Shown here: in pieces, positions 35,943-47,470 of the stretch
Numbering within the stretch: the stretch's first letter is position 1
Layout of the letters: every line of letters starts with the position of its first letter
Source: Macrobrachium rosenbergii
Taxonomy: Eukaryota > Arthropoda > Malacostraca > Decapoda > Palaemonidae
Length of the DNA: 64,000 bases
Assembly (NCBI RefSeq): GCF_040412425.1
Contig: NC_089742.1
Span: 71,845,006 to 71,909,005, forward strand
Direction of reading: 5' to 3'
Position numbers and translations under genes: made by a program
The notes under the pieces: generated by a model
Seen by the model: the letters and a program-made list of their open reading frames with translations, nothing else
Databases searched by the model: none
Told to the model about the DNA's origin: nothing

Positions 35943-37330
35943 TGCACCACTACTGCACTATCCAGCACCAGTCTGATGTGAATCTGTCTGGCTGGACGCA
36001 GTTTCTTTAATGTTAGAAATACTGCCATTGCCTCTAGAATGTTGATATGGAACTGGCGGAATACTGTCGACCATGTTCCCTGAACTTTCTTGTGTTGGGA
36101 GTATCCTCCCCATCCGCTTAGGGAAGCATCCTGTGGATCACTAGTGATGGGGGGGAAATTGAAGAGGCACTGACCTTGCCAAACTCTTGACTGTCGACCA
36201 TGGTCAAAGCCTCTTCCTCAATATCTGCGGAATCAGAGACAGCTTGTCCCTGTTTCTGCTGTTGGCTCGTTTCCGCCATACCCTGTTTATATCCTTCAGT
36301 TTGGCTTTTAGCAGCAAGTCTGTTACTGAAGCGAACTGAAGAGAGCCTAGAACTCTTTCCTGGGTACGACAAGAGGCTCTTTTGTTTTTGAGGAACTGTC
36401 TGGTAGCTTTGGCTATTTCTTTCCTTTTGGCTGGCGGAAGTGACAGTTTTTGTGTGTGTTTAGGTCCCACTGGATTCCCAACCACTGAAATTGAGCCACC
36501 GAAACTAGACGGGATTTCTTCCTGTTTATTTGGAAACCCAGGTATTCCAAGAAGTTGATTACTGTGAAAGTTGCTTTTTGACATTCCTTGACGTTGGATG
36601 CCCAAATTATCCAATCGGCCAGATATGCGGCCAGCATAATCCCTTGGGCCCGTAGCTCTTGGACTACTGTCTCTGCCAGCTTGGTAAAGATTCTGGGCAC
36701 TATGTTGAGCCCGAATGGCATGACTCTGAACGAGTATGCTTGTTTTCCTAGTCTGAACCCTAGGTAAGGGGAGAAGTTTCTCGCAACCGGAACGTGATAA
36801 TATGCGTCTGTAAGATCTATAGAGGTGGTGACGGCCCCACGGGGAAGTAGGGTCCTCACCTGCGAGATTGTAAGCATGCAAAACTTGTCGCATTGAATGT
36901 ATAAGTTGAGACGAGACAGGTCCAGAATTACTCTTTGTTTGTCTGAGTTTTTCTTCGGGACACTGAACAGACGGCCTTGAAATTTCAAGCGCCTGACTTT
37001 CTTTATTGCCTTCTTTTGCAGAAGTTCTTTTGCAAAGTCCAGTAAGTCTTTGGATGGATGTTGATGGAACCTGACTGGTGGAGGAGACCCCTTGCTCCAG
37101 CTCCATCCCAGACTTTTGGAGATTATGCTGTGGGCCCATGGGCTGAAGGTCCAATGGTCCCTGAAGAGATATAATCTCCTGCCTACCTGTGGGGTCTCAT
37201 TGATTGGGAGAGGCCTTACTTCCTCTGTTTCCATGGCCTCCTCTTCCACGTGAGAGAGGTCTGGATGCTGCTCTACCTCCGTAGGCGGTTCTAGCCCTGC
37301 TTCCCCTCGCATGCCTATTGTAGCCTCAAA
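35468..37330 (-). pseudogene. DIRS reverse transcriptase-RNase H, frameshifted
   Basis: RT lies in the frame of the 37660-36413 open stretch: KVRRLKFQGRLFSVPKK, VILDLSRLNLYI, VTTSIDLTDAYYHVPVA (motif A), FRVMPFGLNIVPRIFTKL, then YLADWIIWAS where YLDDW is expected. The codon is GCC at 36617-36619, one base from GAC. Near 36440-36460 the frame shifts by one (LSLPPAKRKEIAKATRQFL follows in the next frame). A stop lies near 36204, and the frame returns before INILEAMAVFLTLKKLRPAR. RNase H-like sequence (VLDSAVVVHCLNRGGSKSSH, LAGVRNVIGDSLSR) runs to a stop at 35468. Polymerase activity of this copy is unlikely. Confidence 0.85.
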
Positions 37331-39593
37331 ACGGCCCTTGGCTTTCAAACGAGGCGTTGAAAGCTGAGGACGTCGTGCGAAGGCTGGTGGAGCAGAATCT
37401 TGCTGAGCCGGCTGCATCAGTCGAACTGCTGCTGAGGTTGTGACTTGGATGTAGAAGGCTGGCGATCTGTGAGACCGGTACCGCCTGAAGCACTGTTTGA
37501 GCCTGAGGTTTCTTAAAGCCCTGGAATCTCCTGAACCTTTTCCTTTCTTTAGGTTGAGGTCCGGAGGTCTCAGAGAACTTCCTCTTGAAAGGAAGGCCCC
37601 AGCGAGAGCGAAGACTCTGGTTCGCTCTAGTTGCCTCTGCCATAACATTATTGACCTCATCGTCTGGGAAGAGGTTAGGTCCCCAGATAGAGCTCTTCAT
37701 GAGTCTATTGGGCTCATGCCTGATGGTGGCGTCTCATGAAGATGTGTTTCCGGCAGTTCTGTCTCGCTACCACGAAGTCATAAAGGTCCGATTGGAAGGA
37801 CGCCAATAACGACCGTGAGGACCTGAAACAGAGGTTCGTCATTATAAGCTAATGCCGTTACCCCTGAGATGGTGACGGAATGCAGGGAGCGACTCAACCT
37901 GCACTTAGCCTCAAACTCCGCCTTGAGCAGAGCCTCCGAATTCTGAGGAAGTTGCTCGCTGAACAGGGTGGAGGCACACTCGGGATCGAGTTTCCCCACC
38001 GTAAAAGTTGCCGGAGCTCCCAACCAACACTCCGAATCTCCGGGGAAGAGAAGGGAAGTAGAATCTGTCTCCCGGAGTTGAGGCATGGGCTTGCCATCTA
38101 TCCCAGCCTGGAGGGTCAGCTCTGCAATCTTAGTAGTGCAGGGGGTAGGGATGGCGTCACCTACGGAGAACATCGTAAAACTCCCTTTAAAGGGAGTGAG
38201 TTTCGTGTTTTCGCACTCCCATTCGGTGAGAGCGTGCATTAGGGTGGATTGAGCTTGGTCCCTGGGAAAGATGACTGTTTCTTTAGGGACTTTATCAGAC
38301 CTAATCCAGGCTTCTTCCGTTAACCTGGCAAAGCCTGGATAGGGAGGCACTAGGTCGGCTGGAAAGAACTCCAGTTCTTCCAGACGACGAGTGCCCAAAC
38401 CCTTAATGGTCAGTGTGCCATTATGCAGGGGAGCATGCAGGGCCAGCCGCCACGGGTTTCCCTTATCAAAGGGGAGCAGTTTGGAGGCATCCGGGACAAC
38501 ATGTGATTGTTGTGCTTCTCCGGATCGGATGAATCCGGAGAGCAAGCTTTCCTGGGTCGCACCTTTTGTGCCAATGACAGCACTGACTCTCCAGAGGTCT
38601 GCAAGCTTGTGACAAACTGAGTTGAAAGATCCTGTGGCCTAGCTTCTACCTTGGAGTCGATTCTCTGCATCAGCAGTTCGACAAAGGCCTCAGAGTCAAA
38701 GCTAGGCTGTGGGGGCTTAGCCTTTGAATCTCTGGACCTCGACCCCTTAGAAGAGGGAGTAGCCTTACTTGAGGATGCCACCGGTTTGGGAGCCAGTGAC
38801 GACCTAGAGGGAGCTGGCGGATTAGACCTTTGAGGTCTAGAGGACTTTGGTAAGTCCTTCTTTTTCAGAGATTTCACCTTGGGCATAACAGACTGAGATC
38901 TGTCCCCAAGGTTAGCTAACTTTGGAAATCCCTGGAAGGAAGAGGAAGAAGAAGAAGGTGAACTAAATAAGGTTCTATCTAAACTAACCTCACCTGCCTC
39001 ACTTACCCCCCTACCTTCTACCTGTTGGTCATCTACGCTCATGGGCTCCAGGTGGATGTTGATAGCCGCCACCTCTTCCGCCACCTCTCCGCACAGGTTG
39101 TCGTCTTGGGAGGGTTGCATCTCTTGCCTGATCTTCTCGATGAGTGGGGCGGCCAACTCCCTCGGTAGTGCGGCGGAGATCCGGGCACCTGGATAGAGGA
39201 GATTACAGATGTCCTCCGAGAGCACGTAGGGGTTGCCAGACGCAACGTTCCTCCCAAATCCGCCGACCCAGGTCTTCAGGGTCGACAGCGAAGAGGCACG
39301 GATTGCTGGGTTAGACTGGAAGAGAAGGTTGGGGTTACTGAAATATTCTCCCAATTTTTGTACATATCCATATGAGCCATCAATATCAAAAAGGGGACTA
39401 AGGGTTAGCAGTCTCCTATCACTTACTGACTCATCGGACACCAGCTCGTAAAGAGCGTAACAAATTTCACAGCCGTCCGGGTGCCAAACGGTCAGGTCCC
39501 CAACATGCACTGCACAGCTGGAGTGCGAGCAGCACACCTCGTGTCCGCACGGTTGCTGGGGAACGGCCGAGCACCCTGGCTCCTAACAACGTA
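37326..39593 (-). pseudogene. DIRS gag-like ORF, frameshifted
   Basis: Three frame segments, 39537-38410, 38545-37778 and 37700-37326, form one gag-like protein interrupted by two frameshifts. The N-terminus is Cys/His-rich (CGHEVCCSHSSCAVH and HPDGCEICYALYEL), without an obvious start Met because a TAG lies four codons before the first Cys. The middle is a Ser/Pro/Lys-rich linker (KSSRPQRSNPPAPSRSS). The distal part ends in a basic tract around RANQSLRSRWGLPFKRKF and RKRFRRFQGF typical of DIRS gag C-termini. It presumably packages the element RNA. It overlaps the start of the RT frame. Confidence 0.7.
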
Positions 39594-41467
39594 CCATCTG
39601 TAAGTGGAATGATGGTACATGAGTATCATTAAGGCAAGACCCGCCAGACTTAGTTTACCTTAACATAGATTATGGGTGATGATACATGCGAATCAACAAG
39701 GCAAAACCCGCCGGAAAAATCTAAAAACATAGCTTATACTATCGAATGGTTAACTATTACATATATATGTTATAATTAGGTACTCTATGATACTATAATT
39801 AGGTACCTATGATACTCGTGATTAGTCACTGAAATCTCATTGTGTCTCATAATATGGGAACGCGTAATAGGGGCGGAGTAGGGGGGTCGCATATAGCCCC
39901 TTCTCAAACGCCCAGGGCAGAAATCATACAATGGAAACCGTCAAACAACTGTGACCCACAACCACCGGAGTGGTTAACTGGACAAAAAACAACGAAAGAT
40001 CAGACTAGCCTGGCGGAGAAGTGAATTCTAACATATCGTAACTGTTATTATGCATCCACAGGACAATGTTCGACGCTCCAGCTACTAACTACTAAAAGCA
40101 ATTACAAGCGAGCTAACGAAACACCGCCCGTAGGGGAAAGGTAGTTGAGTGGCGGAAACCCGGCAAACAGCGACCGGTCATGTGGGTAGCACCCTCCGGA
40201 CGCCGACTATAACCTCCTTACGGGGGTGCCGAACGCAAGCGAACGGCTTTCCTCTTACGAGGGTGTCGCTCAGGCAACGTCGCCAAATTCTAATCGTTAA
40301 GGTAAAAAAGCGGGGACTAGGCTACATACACGAAAATATGGAGTTAACTGATCCTAGCCTACTCTCCAAAACCCAAAGCTTCTTGGCCTGGTCAGGAAGG
40401 CCAGGATTAATGCCACTGGTGTGGGGAGAGAAGGACCTACGTCCTAAATCAGCCACACTCCCCAAAACCGAGATAGCTTGGTCAGGAGGCAAAATATGAG
40501 GTGAGGAGCCCTCTCACTAATCTAACCTTACCTTCCAACAACCTAACGGCCTGGCCAGGTGGGCTAAATGTGAATGAGGAACTCGCTCACTAGCCTAAAC
40601 TCACCTTCCAAAACCTAACGGCCTGGTCAGGTGGGCTAAGTGTTCGGGAGAGCTAGGTAGCCTGAACATCGTGTAAGAGCACTGTCATGCCTAGCCTCGG
40701 AAGGTTAGGCTAGTTAACTACCTTATATTAGAATTAAAACTACCTAGTATATGAACAACCAAAATATAAGAGTCAACCATTCGTGATGTGGGTTAGCCTA
40801 GGATTAAACATACATAAATACATATATAAATGCATAACTGACTCAGCGGCAGAGAAGGTCCAGGAAACATGGGTTATATTGGTAACGTTAGATACCAAAA
40901 TGGCCTCCCCTGATGCCGACTCACATGCATAAATTAATCCAGGAATGGACATGTCATCCATCCTTGTACATATCAGCTATCACCATGATAAAATAATTTA
41001 CACCATCGACAAGGTACCAGCTCGCTGGTGGAGGAAGGAGACCGATAAAAAGACTCAAATTCTATTATCAGAAAAGGGTGAGCCTAGTTCTGTCGTGATA
41101 CCCGGTTCCTCATCTCCTACCAGCAACATGGTAAATTCTTCAATTAAGCTCCAAACTGAATGGAGTATAGATAAAAACTAGGAGAATTCGTTCTTTTAAT
41201 AGAAAAGGTGAGATTGAAGATCGAAAACGGGAAAGAGGCACACATACAGCCCACGCTCGGCTGCGAAACAGAACTGTTTATACTGGTAAACAATATTTAT
41301 GTACATTTCATAATTACGATGCCTCTTGCGTTAAACAAATCAATCAGAAATAGTACTCAACTTAGATGGTGGGAAAATCTCGGTGGAGGACATGATGAGC
41401 TGCCAAAAAATGAAACACAATCACAAAACAAAATGTTTACGTGTACTCGTAGCTTGTGCTAAAATTA
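39594..41467 (-). other. DIRS 5' leader with short tandem repeats
   Basis: Untranslated region between the 5' inverted repeat and gag. Two near-identical blocks with GGCAAGACCCGCC or GGCAAAACCCGCC lie about 65 bases apart (39611-39645 and 39676-39711). A further motif, CCTAACGGCCTGGTCAGGTG, recurs in about four diverged copies roughly 80-100 bases apart (40360-40650). No coding signal. Confidence 0.65.
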
Positions 41468-41758
41468 GAATGGAATGGCGGTCATGTGGGAGACCTAGTG
41501 GGTGAGCGGGAGGCAATCCTTAGTACGGCACACCCAAATTTTGGACTTCGAGAGTAGAGAGATCTATAGGATGAAGACCTGTGATAGTGACTTCCACTCA
41601 CCCCTAGTGCATACCGACACCATTATGGTGCTCGATCCGGGGATAGTAACCCCGGCATTATGGATAGCTTTTTTCTCTGGTATATTTAGCAATAGTTATA
41701 CCTAGAAATGTGTGCTATTGGAACCATTTCACTGGGTGACACAGGTCGAGCCTAGAAA
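41468..41758. repeat. DIRS inverted terminal repeat, 5' side
   Basis: Inverse of 33625-33908. The outer edge CACAGGTCGAGCCTAGAAA differs from the left end and is matched inverted in the right half of the internal complementary region, as DIRS architecture predicts. Confidence 0.9.
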
Positions 41759-42840
41759 TATAAGGTTTTAATTACTTAGAGACTTTGATACTTAAAAAGC
41801 CAAACTCCTACAGCATTTATTAAGCCAAGATGCTACTATAGTCATATTTCACATATAATTCTAACTACTTAGTAGCAGTCCTGCTAGCCAATAAAAATAA
41901 GAGAATATAGTCACCACCCTACTTATAAACTTTCATGTTATGAACAGTCAGAGATACAAACTGAGAGGATCACAAGTTAAAATTACGTTTGGAGCACTCC
42001 CTTTTGCCACCAGAAAGTTCAAATTTTGCTTTGTGCGCCTATTCTGCTGGTAAGAATTTTTGCAAAGAACAAAATACAAGGAAGAAGAACCTGTTCATTT
42101 AAACCCTTCCATGATTATCTTGAGTATTCTCATGGTTAACTACCATGTATTTTGCTTACAATCACAAGAATACTCATTCATACTCTTAAAATATTCCTAC
42201 ATATGTCTAGCTTCCTGATTTACCTTCTTTGATGAATTCCCATTTTCTATATTTCCTCTCCCCATAGGAAACATTTAGAATGTATTTTTGTTAAAAGATG
42301 GCAGTGTGCATTGTTTACTTTGTGAACTCCCAATGCTCCTGCAAAATTCTCTCCAAGTTCATAACTTTCAAAGCATGGAAAAATACTACATTTTGAATGT
42401 TGCATGAATCAAAATGTTTTCTTATTTTTACTTTTCTAACATCCAAAATAATTCTTTATAATACTGTATGATTTAAAAATACAGTGAAAACAGTATAATC
42501 CATGACTCCCGAGTTAACTTGGGAATGTGAACATCAACAAAAATTATGCACTACATACTGACAACCAACTTACGAATAATTCAAGATATGAACAGCCGTC
42601 CGGAATGGCTGTTCTTAAGTGGGTAGTGGCTGTATTCAGTTGAAGGTAATTGTGGATCTGAGATGTGATTTCTAACATCATTGACAATAACAAAATATAC
42701 AATTTTCTTTCTGTTTATGCAGTGCTTTTACAGTACATATGCTCAAATAAAGTAAAAAATATACTAATTTATTGTTACTGCTCTTATTTCATAGTGAGTA
42801 TCTATTTACTCTGAAAATACTAAAAAACAAAGTAACTTAC
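41759..42840. other. Intron sequence, no feature recognised
   Basis: AT-rich sequence between the DIRS element and exon 2. A small possible inverted-repeat patch (GAACAGCCGTCC / GGAATGGCTGTTC) lies near 42590-42615. Confidence 0.5.
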
Positions 42841-44226
42841 TTTAGTCATATGAGCTTCCATCTCATGTAGTCTGGAACTACTTTTTTTACAGTAGCCACA
42901 TTTATACATCATGTCCTGGCTCTCTACATCTGAGCTGCTTTGTATAGTACTATCTCCATCTTCATCAATGCTGTCACCCATTTCACTTTGGTCTTCTTCT
43001 TCAGTGTCAAAACTATAGCGATGAGGAGATACAATATCAAGACCACTTCCTCTTCTTTTCGCAATAGATAATGGGTTACCAACACTTGTACTAACTCCTT
43101 CCAAGCTGCTAGTACTAACCATACTTGAAGTAACTTCAGCACCAAAATCACTCCCACTTGTACTTAGTCCTGTATCATCATTCAAAAATTTGTCTGGATC
43201 TACAACACTTGATTCGGAAAGGTCTTTGTCAGTAGTTGTACTTGTTACAACCTGATTGGACACTTCACCTGAATGTCTTAATACCATCTGATACTTGAAG
43301 TCAAATAATGCATGATTCTGGATCCAGTGATCCATGGACTGTGCATGGGAAATACTTTCCACAATGCAATGAATGCACTTATATATGTAAACCTCAGTAA
43401 ATACCTTGTCAGCTTCCTCTCTTCTGACTTGATAAGGCATGTCTCTATGATGCTTTTTCATATGATCATCCATCACCTCTTTGCTTGACTTATGACTACA
43501 ATGACAACAACTGTAAACCACATGAGATTCAACAGTACTCTTCAACAATGGTGCCACTGGCAAGGTTTCAACACTAGGTAAATTGGCACTCTCTGTCCTA
43601 GGTACAGGTGAACTAGCCCTACTATGAACAGGAGTCCTGGTTCTATTTTTTTGGGAAGATCTTGACCAGGTATGTGGCGATGAGATTTCTTGCCAGAACT
43701 GTCAGAAATTGGAGATGAGAATACCGTACTAGAGTTTTCTTCATCACTTGGCTCAGGCACTGAAAGTCCTTCTGCTTGATCTAAGTAAGTGATATCTGGC
43801 TTGAGTTGCTGATGCTTCCAACGATGATGCCGCATCGTATCATTATTAGTAGCAAAGCGACTATTACAATGATTGCATCGGTACATGCGAGTGTCAACAT
43901 GCTTTTTGCGATTATGAGTATTAAGTGAAGACTGGATGTTTGTAGAAAATGGACAATATTGACAGTTATATATTTTCACACTGTCTGGCTTCTCAGTTCC
44001 TTCATTACACGACTTTCCAGTTTCTGATCCTTCAGCTTCACTTGCCTCTTGGCTACTTGCAGATGTAGGGCCTCCAGATTCTGTAAGTAAATATTCCTCT
44101 TTCTGCAAACGAGTTCGCTGGGAAACATCAAGAACTTCATTCTGTAGCTTGGGATGCTTCAAGCTACAATGCTGCTTCACTGCATCTTCACTGTTGCTGG
44201 CAAATGGGCAATAATGGCATTTGAAC
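42841..44226 (-). CDS. C2H2 zinc-finger protein, exon 2 (large exon, one-base deficit)
   Basis: Acceptor TGTTTTAACAG before 44226; perfect donor AAA|GTAAGT after 42841. Six fingers: CHYC...HCSLKH, CQYC...HNRKKH, CNHC...HHRWKH, CCHC...HMKKHH, CIHC...HWIQNH, and CGYC...HMTK, completed by I-H from the next exon. The spacers are acidic and Ser-rich (TGLSTSGSDFGAEV, TEEEDQSEMGDS). The frame changes once: the first frame runs to DLPKKIEPG and stops at 43542, while the second continues SRASSPVPRTESANLPS to the donor. The switch coincides with a run of seven A (minus strand) near 43647-43653. One extra A would join both frames and make the exit phase zero, as exon 3 requires. Probably a nuclear transcription factor; no ortholog named. 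Confidence 0.88.
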
Positions 44227-45400
44227 CTGTTAAAACACAAATGATCAAGATCAGTTACTGTTACCTTTTTAAATGATCCTATTAAGAATTCTTAGAATAC
44301 TTATAAAAAGTAGCATTAAAAAAGACAGTTGGGACTAAACCTTCCAGCCCTACTGAAATCTTAAAAACTTACAATATAATTGAGGTTCAAGTTTGGATCT
44401 GAACAATTCATCAAAATGCTGTGTTCTGTTACTCTTAACACAGAGGAGCAACAGACTAAATTATTGACTTACTGAGTAAAAGTGTTAAGAGTTAAATACA
44501 GCACTTGCTACAAATAAATTAAAGTTTCTCATACATAACCCATTAAGCCTCACTAGCCAGGATAAATATATTCTAACAAACACCCTGACTGGGCAAACTT
44601 TAAGGTTGGCCAGTTTAAAAAAAATTCACATTAGTGGAAAGAAGATATATAGCTGTACATGTCTAAAAAAAAATACTCAAAAAATTTTTCTGTACCTACC
44701 ACAAAAATTTGAGAGATAATATTTCCAATTTTGTAAGGGGCCTCTGCCAAGGCACTCAAAAAATACCAGCTTCTTTTATCATAAAGAGATAAAGGAACTA
44801 AATAAGAACCAAAAACAGCAACATTCCCTACATAAATTTATGGACAATAAATGCAAGATTTGCTGAGACAAGATGCAACACCTGTCCTCATGAAATCTTA
44901 TCGGCTACCCCCACTGAGCCAAAGTTTAAGCGTTGCCATAACAGTTGCCTCACTTACAGTTATGGTCCAATCATGTAATTTTAATGTTATCTTGCAAAAT
45001 TCATTCAAATAGTATGGCACGAAATAATTATCATCATAGGATGTGCTGTAAGATTGCCAATGCAATCACTGCATGTTAATTGATGCATGCCATTCTCAAG
45101 GGGCTAATCATAGGATCAAGCCGCACCAACTTAAAAGAGTTAAAAGAAAAAAAGTTCTATCACACATGCCCAGCTCTCTCCACCAACTAATGGATCTTAT
45201 CCTTCTGTGTACCTTCAGTGATGTTGGATGTTCCCTGTGCTTCCAAAGATCTAAACCAAGTTCTTTCCAAATAATATTGTGTAATTCACGCCATTTCTCT
45301 CTCATGGGTTTTTACATATTCCATGTTCTGAAGCAGTTCACATGTAATATTTTTACCTTTTTAGATCGTGTTGTAAGTACTCATTACGTCACTTTGCTGT
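44227..45400. other. Intron sequence, no feature recognised
   Basis: AT-rich intron 1 sequence. Open frames at 45073-45411 have no motif. Confidence 0.5.
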
Positions 45401-47470
45401 CTTGTTTCTGATGGAGGCCATCAAGGGATGCTTTGGGTTTCTTGGAGACTTCAGGGGATATTGGTGCATATCATCTTTGCTATGTTGGACCTAAGATGCT
45501 TATGCCTGTTCATCCCATTCCTACAGCTCTCATGATTATTTTCTTGTTTCTTTGCCATGTTCATGCTTTACTGTGACAGACCATTTGTATCTAGTCTGTG
45601 TAATGTCCCTCTGAACATTACAGGACTCTTGCTGCCATGCTCTCTGGACTCATTCTCTACACCTGTACCTCTGTTAGTACCAGTTCATCAAGCTTACCTC
45701 AGCATCTTCAACAGGGGCACTGAAGAGCCACTTACTGTTTTTTCAATCTACTGGAACTTTTTACCTACAGTGCTACTTGGTAAAGTTCAACCTGGCCCTT
45801 TTGATACAAATGGTGATGCGGTCTCACTCCTTATGCGTTAAGTCTGTCTTTTGGGGGAAGAGGCCAGTCACCTCTTAATCCTTCTGACATCTGCTCCAAC
45901 ACTTTTGCCTTGAAGGCATGGCTTGGGAAGGTTACCATTTTCATGGTACCTCTTGGGGAAACTTTGAAGTTGCCTCAGCAGCTGTTCCCTTCATGCAGTT
46001 TCATTGCATGCCAAGACAGTCTTTTGGGTCTTCGTTTATCAGGATTTCCCTCTTGAAGTTCACAATCTTTATCAACAGCAGTTCCATAGTAAATGGTGAA
46101 GAAGTTTATTTGATTCTTACCTTTACTGTGCTGCTCATGTTCCGGTGCTTCAAACAGTGTCAAAGGAACAGCTGCCCCTCTTGATGCAGTATCCAGTGAA
46201 GGTTGTCTGGTTGAGGGTAGAGTCGCTGGGCTTAGATTCTAATCTGCAGCCAGTCTTCTTGGACTCCCTCATCTTTGTAACATCTTGCTGAGTTGCTGCT
46301 TCAGAATTATGGCCTACTATTTCTCCAACGTGACCTTCTCAAGTTGGGAAAGGACAAGAACAAGTTTCTATGCTTGCTGTATAGTATGAGGTCACCATCA
46401 ATCCATGATTCACCTACATCTTCAAGATGTCTTGTGTTCCTTATCATCAGGTCCTTCTTTTGGAGTGGTTCCTTCCCTTAAATGTATGCAAAGACCCGTA
46501 GTGCAAGTGAGGAAGCCTTTGCTTTACCTGTTTGCAAAGTCTCTAACTGCCATGATCCATAAGCTTTATTCTCAGAGTTGGGCTCAGCAACTTGGGCCCT
46601 TGTTGCCACACTCCAGGCTGGGGATGGTCTAGGTATCTTTGTACTCTCCTGTTTTGGGGGTGCAGACAGGCTTGGTATTTTTGGGTGCTGGGTATCCACG
46701 AGGGTTGTTTAACTATTTTTTTAGCCATAGCTGTGACTTCTGCTCATTGATCCATTGGTTTTACAACATTAATAAGGGAAGGTGGCTCTGCAGAGCTCTT
46801 GACAGTGACTTTCACATGAAGATCCTATCCCTCCACCCTTTACATACTCATGTGATGTGATTCATAGTTTGGTACAATGTTTGGTGTTCTCATTTGCCCT
46901 GGTCCTTGGGTTTCCATATTGACAGAATTCTCCTCTCTGGGAAACATTTATTTGCTTTTTCTCTTTTAAAGAACCTTTACCCAACCTCTCTTCAAGATTC
47001 CTCCACTAAGAATGAGCTCACAGCAGCAACAAAACTTTACATGCTTTTTTGTCTTTAGTTCCTGTAATTCTAAGGACTTTCACAGCTTACAAGCTGCTCT
47101 TTGATGGCAGTATTATTGACTTCTCTTGTTTTATTGGCTCGTGTTGACAAATTATTACTGTTTTCTACACCTGAAGGCTATGTTCCTGTTTGCTCTTGTC
47201 CCCTTCTTAGTGCTTTAATAGGTTCCGTATCTTGTCCGAAAGCATCTCACATTCCAACTTTTGATCTTTGATGGGGCCTCCCATTTACCTTAGAGTTCAT
47301 GGTTGGAAATCTCCTTCCAGTATGGACTCATTCTTGGACTACAAGGCTTTCATTACCTTGCCCTTCTCCTGAAGTCGTGCCTACAAAGGACAATATCTTT
47401 CTGACTCTCTCCCTCTAGTTTGTTGATTGGACACTCTCAAGAACTCTTTTGTGTCTGCCTCACTAGGGTC
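45401..47470 (+). pseudogene. Decayed retroelement relic, possibly DIRS-like
   Basis: Higher GC than the surroundings, and many overlapping plus-strand frames with protein-like runs but no intact domain. Near 46405 a HLHLQDVLCS run could be a decayed SIDLQDAY box. Near 47170-47380 the readings YVPVCSCPLLSALIGS, SHIPTFDL and PCPSPEVVPTKDNIF sit where a DIRS recombinase N-terminal half would be. The match is weak and the family is uncertain. Confidence 0.35.

Larger units (their letters stand above)
33591..41758 (-). mobile_element. Full-length DIRS-type retrotransposon
   Basis: 8.17 kb, transcribed on the minus strand. It has all DIRS hallmarks: inverted terminal repeats (33591-33908 and 41468-41758), an internal complementary region (33963-34063) whose halves are complementary to the two outer edges, and genes in the order gag, RT-RNase H, tyrosine recombinase. 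The shared trinucleotide at the edges and in the centre of the internal region is AAA/TTT. There is no target-site duplication, as expected for recombinase-mediated insertion. gag and RT carry frameshifts and RT has a catalytic change, while the recombinase is open. It sits in intron 2 of the zinc-finger gene, in the same orientation as the gene. Confidence 0.9.

Noticed and set aside
34984..39451. Plus-strand open frames opposite the DIRS genes
   Set aside because: They mirror gag, RT and YR coding sequence on the minus strand and have no motifs of their own.
43640..43660. Programmed -1 frameshift in the zinc-finger exon
   Set aside because: The A run is not in the X-XXY-YYZ register of the upstream frame, and a missing base explains both frames and the splice phase more simply.
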